This document shows positions 57,301-64,000 of a stretch of DNA of 64,000 nt, piece by piece. Numbering within the stretch: the stretch's first letter is position 1; each line of letters opens with the position of its first letter. The DNA is from Branchiostoma floridae (taxonomy: Eukaryota > Chordata > Leptocardii > Amphioxiformes > Branchiostomatidae), in assembly GCF_000003815.2 (NCBI RefSeq), contig NC_049992.1, positions 5,891,094 through 5,955,093 on the forward strand, given 5' to 3'. The translations under genes and the position numbers were made by a program. The notes beneath the pieces are model-generated. The model searched no databases and was not told where the DNA came from. It was given only the letters and a program-made list of their open reading frames with translations.

Positions 57301-60059
57301 GATCATAATTAATGCCACACAGATTCATATAATGACATACATTTTGTACTATTTTACATACATGTATTTATGAATTTCTTGCTCTCTTCCCCCCAGTCAG
57401 CACCACTATTACTGGAATGCAGAGACAGACCAGGTGTCATGGTTACCTCCTACAGGTACTTATTACAAAACATTACAACAAACTAAAATTTACTACACAG
57501 GAAGTATAACTTGAATGTATAACTCCGTGAACTGCAATAGTTGTAGTATCCAGTATTTGTATACTGCTGCTGGGACCCCTGACAATGGGGTAGGCAGCAG
57601 TCGACTAGTCTTCACACCGCGTTTCCATGCAGCTCTGTCCAGCGGGTTCACCCTTGTTAGACCGCACATTTTTATGTCTCCCCTAAGACATTCTATCCAG
57701 GATTTACATTCATGACCCTTGACAATTTCGATTTGGTGATGATGCAGTCACTAGTCCTTTCAATATCAACGATTCTGTAGTCCGGAATCTCAAATAGTCA
57801 TACTAAGTTTTGTACTATTCTATTTATTCACTAATGTATTTGTAATGATTGTAAACGTATAGATATGGAAAAGTTCTAGTTGGTAAAAAGCAATTGTCAG
57901 AAGAGTTCCATTGTTTGATCCATTGCCCAAATTATTTATCTTACAGACCCTGCTGCAAAGATAACAGTCCCTGCAGCATGGCTCGCAGGTAAGTCACATT
58001 CAGTGTGATAGATACATTCAGGCTGTGATGGGTGTTAACACACAGAGACAGCTAGACACACAGAGACAGCTAGAGTTTTTTAAAGTATATTGAACATACA
58101 TTTTAACACCAACACTCACAATTCTGTCAAGTCTTGTGAAAGCTAGTCAAATGGAATGAATGCATGGGTAGTATTTTGATCTAGTGTTCCCTCTATGTCA
58201 GTGAAGGTTAGACATCCAGGTAAATATGCCAGAGATGTTGGACTCACAGAACAATGAAGTGTTGTATAGACTTATAGACTAGTTTTGACATCTTGTTGTG
58301 TGCATGTCCCATGGAGTCACTTGAGTTAAGTAGGAGTGTTCCTGTGTGCTTGGCTATAAACACAGGCAGAAGCAAAGCCACACTGCAACTATAGCCAGAT
58401 GAAAAAATTATGCTTCACCACAACTGAAGATGACTGTTTTTCTAAGAAGAAGAACAAGTTTAGTTATATTGATCTCTTCCCCTGACAGGCACATCAGCTG
58501 AAAAGTCGGACAGCGAAGGAGAGGGAGACGACGATGATGATGATGATGATAACGATGATGATGACCAAGATGACGATCTAACAGACGACAGTGAAGACAA
58601 CGACGTCCATGACAGTGCGGACACAAAGCGTAGAAGAGAGCCAATCGGAAAGCCCCGTTACATGGAATCCCGTCAACAGAGAAGACCGGCGCCATATCAG
58701 AGAGGTGGAGGGGGTAGAGAACGACATAGAGGTAAATCTGTTTGTTTCTTATGACTTAAGTTACAGCTAAGGCTAGCGGTTACGCCACGACTAGATTGCC
58801 TACATCTGAGAATATCTCGACAAGGATAATTATGGTAGAAGGAAATTTTCTCAGTGTTTTGAATTTGCAGTTATAACAATTCTGTAACGCTAGTAGTCAA
58901 ATAGAAAGGCATCTTGGCTATGTCAATATTTCTTGGTTAGAGTCTAACACAGCAAAATTGCAAAAATCAAAATCACCGCAAACCCTTCAAATTTTACAGT
59001 TACTTTTACAGTTAATCTGACAAGTTGTCTTGCTTGCTTAAAAGGCCACAAATCTTGACTTAAAGATCTTAATAGAGACTGAAAAGGTGCAGGGTATGAT
59101 TTCATGATACTATCTAGGGATAAAACTGGACTTTTGGATTCATGATAACAAATCTCTGAATAAAAAGTTTGTACAGATCTGATTTTATATGATTGTCTTT
59201 TTCCCACATAAGGTCCCATTCCAGTGGCACAACTTGATAACACAATGGCCTTTTTCTTAACAATAAGAGTGCTAAGGGTGTTGTAATACAAGGGAACAAT
59301 AGAAAGTGAACTGCTAACATCATGACTGTTTTTATTTGTCTCTTACAGGGTCAGGAGGGCGAGACAAAGATGAGCTGGACCCCATGGACCCTGCGTCCTA
59401 CTCAGATGCACCAAGGTAACGTACAATTATAGGGAGAGCAAAGCTCAACCAAGTGATTGCAAGATAGTCTTGTGGTTAGCGCTGTTTAGTCCACAGCAAG
59501 TAGATTTTATGGATTGGGCCTCTGCAGACTGCAAAATGATGAGATATTAGATATGGCAAAAAAATCAAGATTTTCATAATACACCATAAATGTTGAAAAT
59601 TGAAGTGACAAAACATGGTAGCACAGCCAACACATTAGTCATTCATTCCTGTATTGAAGAAGTGAGCTAGTGTAGTAAAAGTGACACTGGTGTGGTATAC
59701 CAGTATCACTAAGACAAACTAAGTTGGCAACTACACTCATGACTTCTACAGTGGTGCCACTTTTACAACTATCCAACTACTTGTATTACATCTATGACAG
59801 TTATTAAAAGGACTTTGGTTGTAATGACAATACAATGTATTTCTTTTTATAGAATTTTACAATTTCCCTGTCGTTAGTAAGATTGACAATTTTGTTATCA
59901 TTCCACAGAGGAACGTGGTCATCTGGACTGCCCAAGGCAAACGAGGCAAAAACCGGCGTAGATTCCACGGTCTCCGGGCCGCTCTTCCAGCAGAGACCGT
60001 ACCCGAGTCCTGGGGCTGTCTTGGCCGCAAATCGTGCTGCAGCTGCCGCGAAAAAATAG
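54400..60059 (+). CDS. PQBP1: Polyglutamine-binding protein 1 (PQBP1) orthologue, complete, 7 exons
   Basis: Exons: 54400-54466, 56792-57017, 57397-57455, 57947-57988, 58489-58731, 59349-59415 and 59909-60059 (TAG). Phases agree throughout and the 855 nt encode 284 residues; human PQBP1 has 265. The N-terminus [17 protein letters not shown] and the EEIIA motif are typical. The WW domain runs [11 protein letters not shown]...YYWN...VSWLPP. An Asp-rich stretch then replaces the polar repeat region of vertebrates. The C-terminus is strongly conserved ([36 protein letters not shown]) and includes the YxxPGxVL motif that binds the U5-15kD spliceosomal protein. The family protein acts in the nucleus in splicing and transcription. 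Between EEIIA and the WW domain is a Cys-containing insert ([13 protein letters not shown]) absent from the human protein. Confidence 0.96.
54640..56182. mobile_element. 1.54-kb inverted-repeat element with GCACT/AGTGC hairpin arrays
   Basis: The ends taccgaagtcacgggttcc (54640-54658) and ggaacccgtgacttcggta (56164-56182) are perfect inverted repeats; similarity continues a few bases outward (catgcaa / catgggcaa). Inside each end is an array of 18-nt units GCACT-N8-AGTGC with about 13-nt spacers (about 31-bp period): roughly 9 units at 54666-54930 and about 16 at 55631-56165. One unit, 54698-54715, is a perfect palindrome. The middle holds duplicated segments. No long open frame is seen, so it is probably a non-autonomous transposon with subterminal repeats. 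It lies in PQBP1 intron 1. Confidence 0.75.
54925..55575. repeat. Duplicated inner segments of the hairpin-array element
   Basis: aacaatggcgcaactgtaaa with aagcaaactcagaacgcaca occurs at 54925-54967 and again at 55098-55140. cagataacattacgtattaa with aggtggtacaaaactactcc occurs near 55315 and again near 55508. A third copy of the terminal repeat (cggaacccgtgactta) lies inside at 55719. The element therefore looks like a composite of two or more insertions or internal duplications. Confidence 0.75.
56568..56741. mobile_element. pogo/Tc1-like MITE, copy 2 (174 bp)
   Basis: The ends cagtagaagccgcttaattg and tacctggcttctactg are inverted repeats flanked by TA (56566-56567 and 56742-56743). Homologous to 42073-42250. 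It lies in PQBP1 intron 1, 50 bp before exon 2. Confidence 0.78.
57530..57716 (-). mobile_element. LINE ORF2 C-terminal fragment
   Basis: The minus strand encodes [20 protein letters not shown] followed by [12 protein letters not shown] and a short tail. A (D/G)DIKxxGL...DRxxW pattern is common at the C-terminus of LINE ORF2. It is a relic in the PQBP1 intron after exon 3, antisense to the gene. Confidence 0.6.
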
Positions 60060-62297
60060 ACTTCTTCTTCTTACTACTGTGATCAGTAGTAACAGTTACA
60101 AATTACTTTCAATTGGTAGTACATGTAGTAGTAGTAGTTGTAGAATCGATTATTTGAAAACCTGAACTTTATGCCTGAGGCTCTACTACCGGTAGATGCA
60201 AACCTCAAGTTGAATTTCACAAGTCTTTGAAAATGATGCAGTTTTACTTTATACAATCATGTACTATTATGGTGATCTTTACTTCTGTCATGTTATAACT
60301 TTCATTATCTTATACTACAGACAGAATAAGATTTTCCAAGGTCTCAATGCCTCAGTCTCCACATTTGAGGATGATTTTAGTTTAGGAAGAAACTTGCACA
60401 GTTTGTATGTATGTCATCATGTCTTCAGGCTTTAGTGACAATTAGTCATTCAACTTGTCTCCTTTATACTACAATTCAGTTACTGTTTCATTAGAAAGCA
60501 GGAAAATATTGTCACAGGGACTTTCTGCTCAAATAGAATATACCTGAATATTGTCACAGGGACTTTCTGCTCAAATAGAATAGACCTGAATATGCCAACG
60601 ATTGATCAGATCTTTGAGCATATAAAATCTTTATCTTTTACTTCATGTGTACTTTGCAGGGAAAGTAGACAGTGTAGTTTTTGTGTACAATTTTCTGTCA
60701 TTGTATCTTATTTTCATGGAGTAAACTACTTTACATATATTATAAGAAAGCAAAATAGTACAGCCCATTAATTTCCATATGATCACAATAATATTTCCCC
60801 CCACAAATATTCTTGACTAGTCCAAAAGTTTTCAGATAACTGATGATTTCTGGTACTGTATATGGATTCCGAAAATTCTGATTGGAGAATAAAATTACTT
60901 GTTACTCATTCTCTGTTTAAAATTTGTTCTTTGAGTCCAGCTGTTGCATTTGTTATCTCTTCCTTTTCAAAATATTACAAACGTTCATAGCAGCACATTG
61001 AGAAAAGTCTCTGCTTCTTTACTAAGGGTGTTCAAACTTCATACATATGATGTCAGGAAAGAGAAACTCCGGATGGCCACAGCTGCTTTTCAGGGCTCTG
61101 GATATTTGACTGGAAAACTTACGTTGATGGCATTGCTGCCCCTACGGCAGGTGAGGCTATGGGACCGGTGAGGTGAGGTGAGGATATTTGAATGAATGAA
61201 GACCTTTATTGTACATACATACCCACTGGGTTCAGTATAGGTCACAATAAATGATACAACATGATATTGACACAGATCCTGCGAAAAGAACTGTTGATCA
61301 AGAGTCAAAAAGCTTTTGGCCTATATGTAGTATTTTCTTCCATCACGTTTAGTGCTTCAACTTCAAGCAATGATAGTATGGCAATTATCATTTCAACCAA
61401 TGAGAGAGTGGTTGCAAGTCTGTCAAATATTTGCATTTCTTTTTGCATATTGCCACCTGCAGCGGCAAAATGCCTTTGAGCCGGGTTAATTCGATGGATG
61501 GATGAATGGTTGGATGGATGGACCTGTTAACCCAGCCCTTTCAAAGGCCCTTTTCTTGCAAGGCTTGGTCAAACAACTGTACGTCTTTGCCATCTTTTAA
61601 ACCTCCTTTTTAGGCATGTGTTATTGTTTGTGGTTCTGCACAGCCCCTAATATTTGGTTAGGTTCAGTGAATGAAGCGTTCGTATTCCTTGAAATGGAGC
61701 AGCATATTTTCAAGTTAATTATCTTGCATTACAATGTTGTATTTGCTATTCATAAAGATAACATGCTTTGCTAATAGTCAAGGAGGTTGATGCATGTGAA
61801 TATTTAATTAGCAAATGATGTTACGTATAAACTTCGTATGACCAGTTGTTATTAGCAACTCTCAACCATAAAACAACATGTCCATATGACATCCTAGGGG
61901 TTCACGGATTCCGTAATGTTTTAAACTTCCCGCCATTTTTTCAATCCCCCAAAACGTCTGTCTGAACTGCAGTACGAGACTAGTAAACAAACTCCGATGA
62001 GAGACCACCGTTGCCAGGTGTTTTCAATACCGCACATGCGCAGTAGCGGAAATATTTCGGCTCCAAGAACTTCTCGTAGGACGATTTTTAGACTTTTCTT
62101 TCAAGAAAAGCCTTACAAAATCACTGATATTGGTAAAACTCAGTAAAACTATAATTTAGCTAGTTTTCTTTCATCCGAACGTGTGAGAAGTGTTGTGTCA
62201 GTAAGGATATTTGTTGTACCGGTGTTTTTAGACTCGCCCCCCTCCCCCCTGGGTGCCTAGGCGACGTTTACAGAAGTGGAGTTCCACAGTTGGGTCT
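60060..62297. other. PQBP1 3' UTR and intergenic region
   Basis: AATAAA at 60888-60893 is a plausible PQBP1 polyadenylation signal. A local duplication (attgtcacagggactttctg) occurs at about 60508 and 60554. Around 61060-61560 there are LINE-like or other repeat fragments (ggtgaggtgaggtgagg, then a ggatgaatggttggatggat run). No further coding exon is recognised before 62298. Confidence 0.45.
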
Positions 62298-62387
62298 ATG
62301 GCGGATGACTCGGACTCTGATCAGGGAACCAGGATTCACGTCAACCAACATTACGACGAGTCGCTAGAAGTAGCCAACGCAGAGGAG
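62298..62387 (+). CDS. First coding exon of a further gene, tentatively IFT46
   Basis: ATG at 62298 opens 30 codons rich in Asp/Ser (MADDSDSDQGTRI), followed by HVNQHYDESLEVANAEE, and ends in phase 0 at a donor (gaggag|gtattg). The NQxYDESLEV phrase recalls the N-terminal region of some invertebrate and fish IFT46 proteins, an intraflagellar transport B subunit, but this is from memory and unverified. The upstream region (62220-62297) is GC-rich, as expected of a 5' UTR. No second exon is recognisable up to 64000, so the gene continues off the window. It may be a different protein. Confidence 0.4.
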
Positions 62388-62399
62388 GTATTGTTGTTG

Positions 62400-64000
62400 T
62401 TTGGGTGCTGTTGTTGTTGTTGTCGTCACTGTTTATTTATTGTGTGTGTAATATATGAATTATTTACCTGAAATACATCTGGATTTCTGCACATTGTAAC
62501 GTTACAATGCATCTAACGTTATGTTCTAAGCTTCACAAACGTTGCATGTTCTTGTTCGTTCAGGTGATGTGTAACGTTAATATAACGTCCCATGGACTAA
62601 CAATTGCTGCAAAATTAATAACCATTTGAATGTTCTGAATATTGAAATAAGAAAGAAGCTGTTCTCTTGAATTTTGTAACATTTTTAAATGCTCTCACCA
62701 ATGATGTTTCGCTCTAGGTTAATTTGTACATACATGTGTAGTATTACATACATACATCATCGACCAGCGGTTGGAACCAGGCAAGTACAGATTTCACCCC
62801 AAAGGCCCCTATCTGACATAGCTTGCTCGAAATTATCAAAGTGTATACCAGAGTCTCTAGTCAAAGTGTCCGTAAAAGACAAACTTCTGCAATGTACCCG
62901 GCCACTTGGTTTCCATAGAAGAACAGATGACACTAATTCCTGTTTTGCTCGGCAACAGTGTCCCGCAAACTTTACCCTTCGGTGTAGTACTAACGTTATA
63001 TGTTTGTGATTATATTTACTAATATGTATGTAACGTTATTGAGAATACTCATCTGAGTCATACAGTCATGTACATTGTATATTTTTCTATATAACATGAT
63101 TCGTCAGTTTAGAGATAGATTGAATTTTGATAATGAATTGTCTCCCAGTCCTAGTACGGTAGTATAAAAAAATTCCACCATTTGTCCAACATATCTTAGG
63201 GTCATGACATAAAAGTTTTAAAATGTATTTTTGTGAGCTAAAATGACAGATTTAACACTAAAATTCACAACATGGCAGTGGTGGACAGGTATTCTAAAAT
63301 TCACTTGTCTTATCGGGCAAGCACATAAAAATTTACTTGCCTGAACTAATTTTTCGACTTGACCAAATTTCAAATGTCACTTTTACATGCATTTTCACTT
63401 CCAGCAATGGAATCCTTATTATTACCTCTATTTCTCTATGTTAACCATTGCTTGATGTGATGACTGTAACTAAAAAGTAACAAATATATCAAATTCTCAC
63501 TCAATGGAAAAATCTTACTTTTAGACCTGGTCATGCGCTTGCCCAATCAGCACTTTCACTTGCCCTGGAGAATAGAGCTAGTGGACTTGTCCAACCCTGC
63601 ATGCGCTCTCAAACAATGAGTGAAACAGAAAAAGATCTCATTTCTCTGTTTGACTTCTGCCCTTCCTTCCAGGCTTTTAGCTAGGATAAGTGACTATTGT
63701 ACTTGTAGGGGGTCTGGGGGGCATCCACCTTCCATGGTGCAGAGTTTTTGATGATTTTAAGTTAAAACAGTGCATTCTAAGGTATCCAAAGAGGCAAAAA
63801 TACTGCTACAGATATCACAGTAGAAGACTGTGACCACAGATGACCTGGTAGCATCCCTGGTCAATCAGTATTTCATGCTTGTCAGGCGATTTTCTCCCCA
63901 GTATAGGACGTCCAGGGGCATAAAATTTCTTGTTGTTCTAAGAAAAGTGCGTCCAGATGACACGTTGACGCATGACTGGCTAAAAAGCCTGCTTCCTTCC
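62400..64000. other. Intron or downstream sequence, with a dispersed repeat
   Basis: No exon is recognised. A segment at about 63280-63600 begins gtggtggacaggtattc and ends gtggacttgtccaaccctgc, weak inverted ends of a possible hAT-like element. The last 300 bp look repeat-derived. Confidence 0.35.

Noticed and set aside
62689..63009. 106-codon frame downstream of the 62298 exon
   Set aside because: No similarity recognised, no splice context with the upstream exon, and composition like the surrounding intron.
63660..63700. Second exon of the 62298 gene after ccttccttccag
   Set aside because: The sequence after the acceptor meets a stop (TAG) within a few codons in the required phase.

Overview
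The window looks like nuclear DNA of an invertebrate deuterostome, most likely a cephalochordate (amphioxus, Branchiostoma). The basis is inference: genes with many exons and short introns, chordate-like orthologues (NPHP4, ZMYND12, PQBP1), a modular EGF plus C-type lectin membrane protein, and many small palindromic elements and decayed non-LTR retrotransposons. Three assembly gaps are present (6776-6875, 9538-9692, 31232-31331). No prokaryotic, viral or organellar sequence was recognised.

Layout. (1) 649-10612, minus strand: a type II membrane protein with a very long acidic, tyrosine-containing repeat tail, one transmembrane helix, a Ser/Thr-rich stalk, two nearly identical calcium-binding-type EGF modules and a C-type lectin domain with an EPN motif. 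Its last exon(s) lie beyond the left edge. Its introns hold LINE fragments, MITEs and a CA microsatellite. (2) 10613-13604: intergenic, with a LINE 3' fragment split by a 315-bp DNA element and an inverted-repeat element. (3) 13605-45993, plus strand: the complete NPHP4 (nephrocystin-4) orthologue. I resolved 31 exons whose splice phases all agree and sum to 1453 residues. A second candidate first exon (19047-19369) has its own promoter-like region near 17030. (4) 48020-53965, minus strand: complete ZMYND12 (MYND finger plus TPR-type helices), 8 exons, 371 residues, tail-to-tail with NPHP4. (5) 54400-60059, plus strand: complete PQBP1, 7 exons, 284 residues, head-to-head with ZMYND12 across a 434-bp shared promoter region. 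(6) 62298 onward, plus strand: first coding exon of a further gene that leaves the window, tentatively IFT46.

How the genes relate. NPHP4 belongs to the ciliary transition zone, ZMYND12 is a flagellar/ciliary protein, and the last gene may be an intraflagellar transport subunit. RFX X-box-like sites occur in the ZMYND12/PQBP1 promoter and in the candidate alternative NPHP4 promoter. PQBP1 is a nuclear splicing-linked protein and the lectin gene is unrelated.

Most notable signals. PQBP1 intron 1 contains a roughly 1.54-kb element with 19-bp perfect terminal inverted repeats and dense arrays of 18-nt GCACT/AGTGC hairpins spaced about 31 bp apart. Four exons of NPHP4 and ZMYND12 have left partial tandem copies of themselves, with their splice sites, in the neighbouring introns. 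Three NPHP4 introns carry minisatellites built on one shared core sequence, one of them in the opposite orientation.
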